A stretch of DNA of 64,000 bases from contig NZ_JAQTLS010000001.1 of the NCBI RefSeq assembly GCF_028714775.1, forward strand, positions 186,001 to 250,000, given 5' to 3'. Position numbers and translations under genes: made by a program. The stretch is from Thiothrix sp. (GTDB lineage Bacteria; Pseudomonadota; Gammaproteobacteria; Thiotrichales; Thiotrichaceae). Below, one piece after another: positions 54,442 to 62,835 of the stretch. Below the pieces are notes generated by a model. It did not search any database, had not been told where the DNA came from, and worked only from the letters and a program-made list of their open reading frames with translations. Every line of letters starts with the position of its first letter. Within the stretch, counting starts at the first letter, position 1.

Positions 54442-54445
54442 AAGC

Positions 54446-55084
54446 CTACACCTGCCAGTTCACGAAGTTTTCCAGCAGCTTTAAACCATCATCGGCGGAT
54501 TTTTCTGGATGCGCTTGGATCGCAAACACATTGTCTTTAGCAATCGCAGAGGCGTAACTGATACCGTATTCGGTGGAACCTGCAATCAAGTCGGGCGTGA
54601 CAGGTTCAACGTAATAACTGTGGACGAAATAGAACCGTGCCCCGTCAGCAATGCCTTTCCAAAGCGGATGTTCCATTTGCTGCCAAACTTGGTTCCAACC
54701 CATTTGCGGAATCTTCAAACGCACGCCGATTTCCTGATGGACGTTGCCGAAATAGCGCACGTTGCCTTCGTACAGGCCGAGGCATTCGATGCCGCCATTT
54801 TCTTCTGAGTGTTGCATCAACACCTGCATCCCCATGCAAATACCGAGGAAAGGTTTGGTGCGGATGACTTCGCGCACTACTTCCGCCATGCCACGGGTTT
54901 CGAGTTCGCGCATACAGTCACGCGCAGCACCCTGCCCCGGAAATACCACGCGGTCGGCTTTAAGGATGAAATCCGGGTCGGCGGTGATCGCAACTTTGGC
55001 ATTCGCACCGGCAACGTGCGCGACGGCGCGTTCCACGGAGTGCAAGTTGCCCATGTTGTAATCAATGATGGCGATGGTTTGCAT
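54446..55084 (-). CDS. hisH: Imidazole glycerol phosphate synthase, glutaminase subunit
   Basis: HisH supplies ammonia to HisF. The 212-residue class I amidotransferase has the nucleophile Cys in KPFLGICMGMQVL (about residue 83) and the catalytic His/Glu in FAIQAHPEKS. Its start overlaps the hisB stop by one base (TAATG). Confidence 0.95.
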   Translation of the reverse strand: MQTIAIIDYNMGNLHSVERAVAHVAGANAKVAITADPDFILKADRVVFPGQGAARDCMRELETRGMAEVVREVIRTKPFLGICMGMQVLMQHSEENGGIECLGLYEGNVRYFGNVHQEIGVRLKIPQMGWNQVWQQMEHPLWKGIADGARFYFVHSYYVEPVTPDLIAGSTEYGISYASAIAKDNVFAIQAHPEKSADDGLKLLENFVNWQV

Positions 55085-55677
55085 TACAAGCTCCCTTTGG
55101 TGGATGGCATGATGCCCGCCATGCGCGGGTCGAGTTCCTGCGCCATGCGTAACGCCCGCCCGAAGGCTTTGAAAATGGTTTCGGCAATGTGGTGCGCGTT
55201 ACGCCCACGGATATTATCGACGTGCAACGACACCAGCGCGTGGTTGACGAAACCTTGGAAAAATTCGTAAAACAGGTCGGTGTCAAATGCACCGATGTGC
55301 GAACGCAGGTAGTCAGCGTGATGTTCCAACCCCGGTCTGCCGGAAAAGTCGATGACCACGCGGGAAAGTGCCTCGTCCAATGGCACATAGGCGTGCCCGT
55401 AACGGCGGATGCCTTTCTTGTCGCCGAGGGCTTTGGTGAAGGCTTGACCCAAGGTAATGCCAATGTCTTCCACACTGTGGTGGTCGTCAATGTGCTTGTC
55501 GCCCTTGCATTCGATGTCGAGGTCGATCATGCCGTGGCGGGCGACCTGATCCAGCATGTGTTCGAGGAAGGGAATGCCGGTGTCAAAGCGGGCTTTACCC
55601 GTGCCATCGAGATTGATGGTGACACGGATTTTGGTTTCGAGCGTGTTGCGTTCCACGCTGGCAGTACGTTCGGTCAT
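55084..55677 (-). CDS. hisB: Imidazoleglycerol-phosphate dehydratase
   Basis: This 197-residue monofunctional HisB has the two metal-binding signatures [11 protein letters not shown] (about 71) and the downstream [14 protein letters not shown] (about 166), plus [13 protein letters not shown]. It lacks the phosphatase domain of the bifunctional enterobacterial form. It begins the hisB-hisH transcript. Confidence 0.95.
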   Translation of the reverse strand: MTERTASVERNTLETKIRVTINLDGTGKARFDTGIPFLEHMLDQVARHGMIDLDIECKGDKHIDDHHSVEDIGITLGQAFTKALGDKKGIRRYGHAYVPLDEALSRVVIDFSGRPGLEHHADYLRSHIGAFDTDLFYEFFQGFVNHALVSLHVDNIRGRNAHHIAETIFKAFGRALRMAQELDPRMAGIMPSTKGSL

Positions 55678-55732
55678 AGCTAAACCTGTAACAGTGAGTT
55701 TGCTTGGATTCTAACACAGTGGGCGCGATGAT

Positions 55733-56977
55733 CTATCCCAACAACCACGCAAATGGCACTGCCGTTACCGCCCCCCACTGGTGGATTTGCGGATCATTCG
55801 AGACGACCAAAGCATGGAGCAAGGGCTTATCCAGCAAACTGTCCAAGTCGTGTAAATGCCGCGCATCACTGTGGCTCACATGCTGGCTTGCCTTGATTTC
55901 CAGCGCAACGTAACCGTTTTCCAGTTCCAGCAGCAAATCCACCTCACGCCCATCCACCGTGCGCAAGTGATAACAATCCACGGGCAAAGCATGGGTTTTA
56001 ATTTGCTTATAAACCTCGGCAACCACCGCACTTTCCAATTCATTGCCCGTCAACGTACCCGTGCGGTTGAGCAACACGCGCTGGATGCCGGGGTCGAGAA
56101 AATGCACTTTGGGCGATTTCGCTAAGCGCTTATTGAGGTTGCGGAACCACGGTGCAAGCGTGATGACCTGATAACTGACTTCCAAGTAAGTAATGAACCG
56201 TTTGGCAGTCGCGGTGGCAATCCCCGCCTGTTTTGCCAGTTCGCTGATGTTGAGCAACTGCCCGCTCAATGCCGCCAGCGATTTCTGGGCGCGGACAAAC
56301 GGTTCAAGTTCGCGCAAATTGCCCAGATCACGCACATCGCGTTGCAGGTAAGTACGGATGTAGTCGTGTAACCATTCGCGTTTGTCGGTGACGGTAAGGT
56401 TGGCATCCACAATCGCAGGCATTGCGCCGTATTCCAGATAATCCGACCACGCGCTTTCCGCCTTAGCATAGGCCGTATCGGTGCGCGGAATGCCCTGCAA
56501 AATACCGGCAGGCTCCCCCTGTAACAAATGCACCAAGCGTGACGGTGGGATGGCGTCACTCCAATCCATGGTTTGGCGCTCGGGCAAGGTCAGCGGGTAC
56601 AACTCCACCAAGGCCGCGCGTCCTGCCAAGGTTTCCCGCACTTTTTCCAACAACAGAATCTGGCTTGAACCCAGCAGGATGTAGCGGGTGTGTGGATACA
56701 CATCGTAAGTGGCCTTGATGGAATCAATCAGGGCAGGCAGTTTTTGCACCTCATCCAGAATCGCCAGCGGGTAACGTTCCTGCCATTGCGCGGCGGCAAT
56801 GCGGGCATAATCGGGGCGCGTTACCGGGTCATCCAAGGTGATGTAGGTGTAATCGGGAAACAGTTGGCGCACCAGCGTGGTCTTGCCAGTCTGGCGTGCG
56901 CCCGTCAGTACCGTGATACGCCCGAAACGGGAATTGGCTTTCTGTTGCAGGTATTGGCTGATGATCCGGTTATGCAT
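55733..56977 (-). CDS. AAA ATPase with DUF4143
   Basis: The 414-residue protein has a Walker A GARQTGKTTL (about residue 26), a Walker B LAILDEVQ and a sensor-type YILLGSSQ. The C-terminal half carries DUF4143, ending with LALELENGYVALEIKASQHV-like strands (LLLELENG, EIKAS) of a restriction-nuclease fold. Such proteins are common, mobile and of unknown function. The start at 56977 (MHNRII) fits the family; an ATG at 57007 is an alternative. It lies 55 bases downstream-facing of hisB. Confidence 0.82.
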   Translation of the reverse strand: MHNRIISQYLQQKANSRFGRITVLTGARQTGKTTLVRQLFPDYTYITLDDPVTRPDYARIAAAQWQERYPLAILDEVQKLPALIDSIKATYDVYPHTRYILLGSSQILLLEKVRETLAGRAALVELYPLTLPERQTMDWSDAIPPSRLVHLLQGEPAGILQGIPRTDTAYAKAESAWSDYLEYGAMPAIVDANLTVTDKREWLHDYIRTYLQRDVRDLGNLRELEPFVRAQKSLAALSGQLLNISELAKQAGIATATAKRFITYLEVSYQVITLAPWFRNLNKRLAKSPKVHFLDPGIQRVLLNRTGTLTGNELESAVVAEVYKQIKTHALPVDCYHLRTVDGREVDLLLELENGYVALEIKASQHVSHSDARHLHDLDSLLDKPLLHALVVSNDPQIHQWGAVTAVPFAWLLG

Positions 56978-57043
56978 ATAACTAATTTCAACGTAATATT
57001 GATACATTGAGTATAGGATATTACGCCAATTATTGTCATATAC

Positions 57044-58186
57044 TTAGCTTTCCACCACTACCTGCTGATTACGCACGCGGATAGCAGCTTTGCCAGACAG
57101 CACCTCCCCGAACATATCGTTGACCAATGCACCGCGCCAATCGTCGGAAAGCGTAGTGCGCCCCTCTTCCAGCATCTTTTCAACCTGCTGGCGGGTGGCG
57201 ATCATCTGTGCGGAAATGCCGTTTTCGTTGGCGATTTGGTTGAGCAAAGTCATCAGCAGGTCGGCAACCACGCTCATGTTGGCGTCAAGCTTACGGCGGC
57301 GGGGGAGTTGTGGCCATTCGCTTTTCGGGATGGCTTTACCGCGTGCAATGCAAGCCAGCCATTCGCCGGAACCGCGCTCGATCTGTTCGTCGCTCAAGCC
57401 GCGAATCTGACGCAAGTCGGCGGCGCTTTCGGGTTGCATCCGAGCCATATCGAGTAGGATTTCGTCGGAAAGTATCCAGCGGCGCGGAATGTCTTTGCGT
57501 AAGGCACGCTGCTCGCGCCATGCTGCCAGTTCGCGCAAGATAGCAAGGTGGTGCGACTTGAGGATTTGCAGCCCCTTAACGCGCTCCCACGTCGTCTGCG
57601 GGTCAACGGTGTACGTTGTCGGATCTGCCAATTTCTGGAACGGTTTTTCCAGCCATTTCATGCGCCCCAAGGTTTCCAGTTGCTCGCGCAACATCAGGTA
57701 CACCTCGCGCAAATGGCGCACATCGTCGATGGCGTATTCCAATTGCGCCTTGGTCAGCGGACGGCGCGACCAGTCAGTGCGCGACTGAGATTTATCCAAC
57801 GTCAGCCCCAATGTCGCTTCCACCAAACGCGCATAACCCAACTGGTCGCCCATGCCCAACACCGCTGCTGCCACTTGGGTATCGAAAATCGGCGCAGGCA
57901 CTTTGCCATTCCCCAAATAGTGGAAAATTTCCATGTCCTGCCACGCGGCGTGCAGCACTTTCAAACGCTTGGGGTCTTGTAGCCAATCCAAAAACGGTTG
58001 CAGGTCGGAGATTGCCAGCGGGTCGATACAGGCAAGGGTATCCGCGCTGGCAATCTGGATCAGGCACAAGCGCGGGTAATAAGTCTTTTCGCGGATAAAC
58101 TCGGTGTCGAGCGTGACCCATTCGGCCTTATCCAGACGGGTCAGCAAATCAGTGAGCTTAGCGGCATTGTCGATATAGTCAAACAT
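57044..58186 (-). CDS. rnd: Ribonuclease D
   Basis: RNase D trims tRNA 3' ends. The 380-residue protein has the DEDDy residues: VTLDTEFIRE (Exo I), HAAWQDMEIF (Exo II) and YAIDDVRHL (Exo III), followed by HRDC domains (about 215-370). The ATG at 58186 was chosen; the frame extends 21 codons upstream without family support. Confidence 0.94.
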   Translation of the reverse strand: MFDYIDNAAKLTDLLTRLDKAEWVTLDTEFIREKTYYPRLCLIQIASADTLACIDPLAISDLQPFLDWLQDPKRLKVLHAAWQDMEIFHYLGNGKVPAPIFDTQVAAAVLGMGDQLGYARLVEATLGLTLDKSQSRTDWSRRPLTKAQLEYAIDDVRHLREVYLMLREQLETLGRMKWLEKPFQKLADPTTYTVDPQTTWERVKGLQILKSHHLAILRELAAWREQRALRKDIPRRWILSDEILLDMARMQPESAADLRQIRGLSDEQIERGSGEWLACIARGKAIPKSEWPQLPRRRKLDANMSVVADLLMTLLNQIANENGISAQMIATRQQVEKMLEEGRTTLSDDWRGALVNDMFGEVLSGKAAIRVRNQQVVVES

Positions 58187-58427
58187 CGTAGGCGGTTTCT
58201 GTTTAAAAGTGGCAAGCTGGATTCTACGGGAAAACGCGCATGAATACATTTTTAGCTAGCGAAAACCCATCAACATCATACGGCTTTTGTGCAGCGCAAC
58301 GTTAGAAAATCATAATATTTTAAATATCAACTACTTGTTGACATTCGCCCGGCAATTCTGCACATTGACAATTATCAATTTCCACAAAACATTGATCACC
58401 GCTTCCAACCGCTAGAGAGGGTAGTCT

Positions 58428-58497
58428 CCACGATAAGAAAGCTAGGCTTGTCGTGGTATATGGCGGTAAGCCCGACGTAGAGTCGGGCTTTTTTTTG
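58428..58497 (+). ncRNA. Candidate structured small RNA, 3' portion
   Basis: Two hairpins follow each other. The first has a 10-bp stem CCACGATAAG/CTTGTCGTGG (one G-U) with a 9-base loop (58428-58456). The second is a terminator (58468-58490) followed by seven T residues. The element precedes yqiA but ends before it, and no gene upstream on this strand explains the terminator. A 5' end somewhere in 58360-58420 is likely. I recognise no known RNA family. Confidence 0.5.
58468..58497 (+). terminator. Intrinsic terminator of the candidate small RNA
   Basis: A 9-bp stem AAGCCCGAC/GTCGGGCTT with a GTAGA loop runs into TTTTTT. Confidence 0.9.
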
Positions 58498-58554
58498 CCA
58501 TTTTTCCGGCAGGAGGCTACTCCCGGTTTCCAGCAACCTTGTTATACTGCCTGC

Positions 58555-59112
58555 ATGATACTGTACATCCACGGCTTTAATTCATCCTCGCTTTCCGGCA
58601 AAGCGCAGGAAACCAAACGTTGGCTAACGGCACGCGGGCGCGGGCACGAATGGGTTTGCCCCGACTTGCCGCACCGTCCGGCGCAAGCCATTGCCATACT
58701 GGCTGACATCATCCGTTCCGCTGAGATCACGCCCAAACTGGTAGGAAGTTCACTCGGCGGTTTTTACGCGACCCATTTGGCGGGTGCGTTTGGCCTGAAA
58801 GCCGTATTGGTTAATCCGGCGGTGCATCCCGCACTTCTCTTCCGCCCGGCCTTGGGAACTGAACAAAAGAACTGGCACGGCGATAGCACTTACCGCTTTA
58901 CCCAAGCACATCTGGATGAATTGGCTGCACTCGACCAATCCGCGCCTGCCCACCCTGCGAATTTGCTGGTCATGTTGGAAACAGGTGACACCACACTGGA
59001 TTGGCGTGATGCCGCCAGCTACTACCGTGATGCACATCAATTGGTGTTTCAGGGCGGGGATCACGGCTTCACCCGCTTCCCTGATGTGCTGGAACTGATC
59101 GACCGATTTTAA
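58555..59112 (+). CDS. yqiA: YqiA-type esterase (UPF0227)
   Basis: The 185-residue alpha/beta-hydrolase begins MILYIHGFNSSSLSGKAQE. The nucleophile elbow is GSSLGGFYATHLA (about residue 62) and the histidine lies in GGDHGFTRFPD. E. coli YqiA hydrolyses acyl esters. The ATG at 58555 is clearly the family start. The next gene follows after 15 bases. Confidence 0.9.
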   Translation: MILYIHGFNSSSLSGKAQETKRWLTARGRGHEWVCPDLPHRPAQAIAILADIIRSAEITPKLVGSSLGGFYATHLAGAFGLKAVLVNPAVHPALLFRPALGTEQKNWHGDSTYRFTQAHLDELAALDQSAPAHPANLLVMLETGDTTLDWRDAASYYRDAHQLVFQGGDHGFTRFPDVLELIDRF

Positions 59113-59127
59113 CTGCGAGGAATACCG

Positions 59128-59592
59128 ATGACTTACACGAAATCAACCTTTGCTGCCCTGCTCGTAGGCGCAATCCTAAGCAACAGTGCTTACGCGGCTT
59201 GTACTGGCGGCAGCAAAACCCTGTTCCACTGCATCGCACAGAAAAATGGCAAGCAAATTGAAGTTTGCGACGCAGGCAAAACCATTGATTACTCTTTCGG
59301 CAAACCGGGTAAAAAAGCGGAACTGGCACTTTCTGTCCCACGTGATGACGTAACAACGTGGCAGTGGAATGGGGTTGGACGCTATATGTCCTACACCGTC
59401 AACATCCCTAACGGTGATCACCTGTACCGGGTATTCTGGGGCGTTGACCGCATGACCGATGAGCACGCTGTTGAAGCAGGCGTGCATGTGGAAAAAAATG
59501 GCGAATTGCTGGCAACCGTGGACTGCAAAGCCGATACGGTTGAGCAAAATCTGGAAGGCGTCGACCTGAAACCGGAACCAGAAGCCGAATAA
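59128..59592 (+). CDS. Secreted hypothetical protein, 154 aa
   Basis: The protein has a signal peptide with cleavage after AYA (about residue 23). The mature domain has four cysteines (ACTGG, FHCIA, EVCDA, VDCKA), so two disulfides are possible, and a beta-rich pattern (YSFGKPGKKAELALSVP, GRYMSYTVNIPNGDHLYRVFWG). I do not recognise a named family. GCGAGGAAT provides a ribosome binding site. It may be cotranscribed with yqiA. Confidence 0.72.
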   Translation: MTYTKSTFAALLVGAILSNSAYAACTGGSKTLFHCIAQKNGKQIEVCDAGKTIDYSFGKPGKKAELALSVPRDDVTTWQWNGVGRYMSYTVNIPNGDHLYRVFWGVDRMTDEHAVEAGVHVEKNGELLATVDCKADTVEQNLEGVDLKPEPEAE

Positions 59593-59611
59593 CGGCAGCC
59601 TGACCCAACAT

Positions 59612-59637
59612 CCGGTCACATCAATGGGTGTGACCGG
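59612..59637. terminator. Hairpin between the secreted-protein gene and the anti-sigma gene
   Basis: CCGGTCACA and TGTGACCGG form a perfect 9-bp stem with an 8-base loop between the convergent genes. No T-tract follows, so termination is not certain. Confidence 0.5.
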
Positions 59638-59646
59638 AGTACAGGA

Positions 59647-60348
59647 TTAAATCGAAATATAGCGCCAGCCATCACGCATGTGTTGCACCACAAATTCGAC
59701 CGCAGACGGAACAACTTCGGCCTCATCCACCAAGGCCACCAATTCACCGCGCTGCTTAAAGGAATACAGGGTATTGCTGCACGCCACGAAGCGCAGATGC
59801 GGATAGGCGTGGCTCATGTGCAGGATGCGGCCTTCGTGCTCGGACGTGCCCAAACGCAGTAAATCAATGCCATCCGCACTGGTCACAACATAAACACTGC
59901 CATCCTTATCCGCCACTTGCGCAGCGAGGTTTTCGGCCTTACTTAAGGCTTTTTCCAGCTTGACGGGTTCGTGTGAATCCAAGAACACAATGAAACGGTT
60001 ATCGTGTGCCGCAGATGCTCCTGCCAAGGCGACGCCTTCCGGTTCCCACCAGCGTGGCAAGTATTGGCTACCAGCGCCTGCAAGGAAAGTCAGGGCAAAC
60101 GCCAACACATACACCGCCGCCCGTTGCCAAACCTGTGGACGGTAGCGGGCAACAGCAACATTACTCGCCGAGGGCAGCGGGTAAGCTGATTGCACCAAAT
60201 GTTTGAGGCGCTGGATTTCACACAGCTCCTTTTGCAAACCCAAGTCGGTTTCCAGCAACGCCAGCACGTCGCGGCTTTGCGCGGCATCCAATTGCCCATC
60301 GGCAAAAGCGTGCAGCATTTCATTGGCAGAATATTGTTCTTGTTTCAC
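59647..60348 (-). CDS. Transmembrane anti-sigma factor with C-terminal DsrE-like domain
   Basis: The 233-residue protein has three parts. Residues 1-55 are an anti-sigma-like cytoplasmic region (MLHAFADGQLDAAQSRDVLALLE) without a zinc motif. Residues 77-97 form one membrane helix. Residues 117-233 read like the DsrE/DsrF sulfur-carrier fold: RFIVFLDSHEPVKLEKALSKAEN split over strand and helix, GIDLLRLGTS, LRFVACSNTL with C190 at the usual reactive-cysteine site, and EVVPSAVEFVVQHMRDGWRYI. The topology would put this domain in the periplasm. The GTG start overlaps the sigma factor's stop (GTGA), with AAGGAG upstream, so the two are coupled. The DsrE call is from pattern memory and would need a profile search. 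Confidence 0.78.
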   Translation of the reverse strand: MKQEQYSANEMLHAFADGQLDAAQSRDVLALLETDLGLQKELCEIQRLKHLVQSAYPLPSASNVAVARYRPQVWQRAAVYVLAFALTFLAGAGSQYLPRWWEPEGVALAGASAAHDNRFIVFLDSHEPVKLEKALSKAENLAAQVADKDGSVYVVTSADGIDLLRLGTSEHEGRILHMSHAYPHLRFVACSNTLYSFKQRGELVALVDEAEVVPSAVEFVVQHMRDGWRYISI

Positions 60349-60884
60349 TTCACTCTCCTTAGATAGTGAACATTGTCCTGATTGCGCGTATTTTGCAGGC
60401 GTTTTTTCATCGTTTCCCGCGCACGGCTGAGGCGGCTCATGACCGTTCCTTGTGGAATGTCCAAAATCAGCGCCACTTGTTCGTAACTGCACCCTTCCAG
60501 ATCAACCAGCGTAATGACTTGGCGTTGCGTCAAGGGCAAAGACTCAATCGCCACTTGCACTTGCTCAATGATTTGGTGCTCAGAAAAACGCCGTTCCGGG
60601 CAATCGGTACACGTCAGCTCAATGTCGTCGATGTCCACTTCCGGCTTACGGGTGCGCAAGTATTCCATCCAACAATTGTGCATGATCTTGTATAACCACG
60701 CCCCCAAACGCTCCTCATCTTTGAGCTGATCTTGCTTTTCCAAGGCTTTGGCGAGCGTGTCCTGCACCAAATCATCAGCTAATGCGGGATCGCTGCACCA
60801 TGCCAAGGCCATGCGATGCAATCTGGGGCGGTGTTCCCCCAATTTATTGCCGAAGCGGTTAAAACGGAAATAGTGGCTGAACAT
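60345..60884 (-). CDS. ECF-type RNA polymerase sigma factor
   Basis: The 179-residue sigma-70 family protein has a sigma-2 region (about 20-80) with ADDLVQDTLAKALEK and WLYKIMHNCWMEYLR, and a sigma-4 region (about 112-165) with LPLTQRQVITLVDLEGCSYEQVALIL and GTVMSRLSRARETM. The ATG at 60884, with GGGGA upstream, gives the usual length; the frame extends upstream into the soxB spacer. It is the first gene of the sigma/anti-sigma pair and is divergent from soxB. Confidence 0.9.
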   Translation of the reverse strand: MFSHYFRFNRFGNKLGEHRPRLHRMALAWCSDPALADDLVQDTLAKALEKQDQLKDEERLGAWLYKIMHNCWMEYLRTRKPEVDIDDIELTCTDCPERRFSEHQIIEQVQVAIESLPLTQRQVITLVDLEGCSYEQVALILDIPQGTVMSRLSRARETMKKRLQNTRNQDNVHYLRRVK

Positions 60885-60929
60885 GCGTGTCCCCGGTATT
60901 TCATTGCTTATAGGATGCAGAAAGTAAAA

Positions 60930-60955
60930 AAATATTCCATAAATACGGAATATTT
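60930..60955. promoter_or_regulatory. Inverted repeat in the sigma factor/soxB spacer
   Basis: AAATATTCC-N8-GGAATATTT is a perfect 9-8-9 palindrome 45 bases from the sigma factor ATG and 64 bases from the soxB ATG. It resembles ArsR-type operators (ATTC...GAAT), the class that includes persulfide-responsive SoxR/SqrR/BigR. No such regulator is encoded in the window. Confidence 0.6.
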
Positions 60956-61019
60956 CGTTGGCTACCCCGTCATGCACCCATAGCGCACATCATAACGAAC
61001 CGTTTGAGGAAGAAAAGAA

Positions 61020-62765
61020 ATGAGTTTGACCCGCCGTGAGTTCCTGCAAATATTGGCAGCCGCCAGTGCCGTTGGTTTCGGGCTGAACACTGCTTTTGCG
61101 GATGATGCCAAACAAGAAGGTAGCAAAACCGACACCAAGGCCCCCACCAACCCGTATGAATTGCCCGCATTCGGTAATGTGTCAGTGATGCATTACACCG
61201 ACTGCCACGCACAATTGCTACCGATTTATTTCCGCGAACCTAACGTCAACCTTGGCCTTGGCAGCATGAAAGGCGTAGCCCCGCACTTGGTCGGCGAGCA
61301 CTTCCTGAAAAAGTACGGCATTGCGCCGGGTTCGATGGATGCCCACGCTTTCACCTATCTGGACTTTGCGGAAGCGGCGAAAAAATACGGCAAGGTCGGC
61401 GGCTTTGCCCACTTAAAAACACTGGTTGACCAAATCCGAGCGCAACGCCCCGGCAGTTTACTGTTAGATGGCGGCGATACGTGGCAAGGCTCATGGACAG
61501 CGCTGAAAACCAATGCGCAAGACATGGTGGACGCACAACTTGCCTTGGGTGTAAACGTCATGACCCCTCACTGGGAAATGACTTTCGGTGCTGACCGCGT
61601 GAAGGAAATCGTCGAGAAAGATTTCGCGGGCAAGATCGACTTCGTGGCGCAAAACGTGTTCAGCAACGACTTTGACGAGCGCGTGTTTGAACCGTTTGTC
61701 ATCAAGGAAATAAACAAGGTTCCGGTAGCCATTATTGGGCAAGCCTTCCCATATGTACCCGTTGCCAACCCCAAGCATTTAGTGCCTGACTGGAGCTTCG
61801 GCATCCGCGACGATGATATGCAGAAAGTGGTCGACGAAGCCCGTGGTAAAGGCGCGAAAGTGGTTATCGTGCTGTCCCACAACGGCATGGATGTTGACCT
61901 AAAAATGGCCAGCAAAGTCAGCGGCATTGACGCGATCATGGGCGGTCACACCCATGACGGCGTATTCCAACCCGTGGTGGTAGAAAACAAGGGCGGCAAA
62001 ACACTGGTTACGAATGCCGGTTCCAACGGCAAATTCCTCGGCGTGCTCGACCTTGATGTGAAAGATGGCAAAGTGGCGGATTACCGTTACAAATTACTGC
62101 CAGTCTTCTCCAACCTGCTCGAACCACACAAGGACATGCAAGCGCTGATCGACAAAATCCGCGAACCGTACAAGAAAGAATTGGCGGAAGAACTCGCCGT
62201 GTGTGACGACACTTTGTACCGCCGGGGCAATTTCAACGGCACATTCGACCAATTGATCTGTAACGCGCTGATGGAAGGCTTGGATGCGCCGATGGCATTT
62301 TCACCCGGCTTCCGTTGGGGCACGAGCGTATTGCCGGGGCAACCGATTACCTTTGAGCATGTGGCTGACCAAACCGCGATCACCTACGGCACGGTTACGC
62401 GCAATGAAATGTCGGGCGAGCAAGTCAAAAACATCCTTGAAGACGTGGCGGATAACCTCTTCAACCCTGACCCGTACTACCAACAGGGCGGCGACATGGT
62501 GTGCGTCGGTGGCCTGAAATTCAGTTTCGACCCCACCGCGAAGATGGGCAGCCGTGTATCCGACATGGAACTGGATGGCAAACCGCTTGACCCGAAGAAA
62601 ACCTATCCGGTCGCGGGTTGGGCGAGCGTGCAGGAAGAAGTGCCGAAGAATAAGCAAATCTGGGAAGTGGTCGCGGATTACCTGCGCAGCAAAAAGACCA
62701 TCGGCAAAGTGGAGCTGAACACCCCGAAATTGAAAAACGTGGATGGCAACGAAGGTCTGGCGTAA
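61020..62765 (+). CDS. soxB: Thiosulfohydrolase SoxB
   Basis: SoxB is the dimanganese hydrolase that releases sulfate from SoxYZ-bound S-sulfonate groups in the periplasm. The 581-residue protein has a Tat signal (TRREFLQILAAASAVGFG, about 4-21). The metal site is built from MHYTDCHAQ, GGDTWQGS, SHNGMD and GGHTHDG. A 5'-nucleotidase C-terminal domain follows. The start has GAGGAAG 8 bases upstream. The other sox genes are not adjacent, as is common in rDsr-type sulfur oxidisers. It is divergent from the ECF sigma factor pair. Confidence 0.96.
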   Translation: MSLTRREFLQILAAASAVGFGLNTAFADDAKQEGSKTDTKAPTNPYELPAFGNVSVMHYTDCHAQLLPIYFREPNVNLGLGSMKGVAPHLVGEHFLKKYGIAPGSMDAHAFTYLDFAEAAKKYGKVGGFAHLKTLVDQIRAQRPGSLLLDGGDTWQGSWTALKTNAQDMVDAQLALGVNVMTPHWEMTFGADRVKEIVEKDFAGKIDFVAQNVFSNDFDERVFEPFVIKEINKVPVAIIGQAFPYVPVANPKHLVPDWSFGIRDDDMQKVVDEARGKGAKVVIVLSHNGMDVDLKMASKVSGIDAIMGGHTHDGVFQPVVVENKGGKTLVTNAGSNGKFLGVLDLDVKDGKVADYRYKLLPVFSNLLEPHKDMQALIDKIREPYKKELAEELAVCDDTLYRRGNFNGTFDQLICNALMEGLDAPMAFSPGFRWGTSVLPGQPITFEHVADQTAITYGTVTRNEMSGEQVKNILEDVADNLFNPDPYYQQGGDMVCVGGLKFSFDPTAKMGSRVSDMELDGKPLDPKKTYPVAGWASVQEEVPKNKQIWEVVADYLRSKKTIGKVELNTPKLKNVDGNEGLA

Positions 62766-62806
62766 CGGCGTTTCCTAACTCCTGCTGGGTACATTGCCAG
62801 CAGTTT

Positions 62807-62835
62807 GGGCGAACCTTAGGTTCGCCCTTATTTTT
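62807..62835 (+). terminator. Intrinsic terminator of soxB
   Basis: A 9-bp stem GGGCGAACC/GGTTCGCCC with a TTA loop is followed by TTATTTTT. Confidence 0.88.

Larger units (their letters stand above)
58187..58554. other. rnd/yqiA intergenic region
   Basis: About 370 bases holding the candidate structured small RNA (58428-58497, below) with its own terminator. TTGACA hexamers at 58338 and 58365 are possible -35 elements but no good -10 was seen at the proper distance. Confidence 0.5.
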
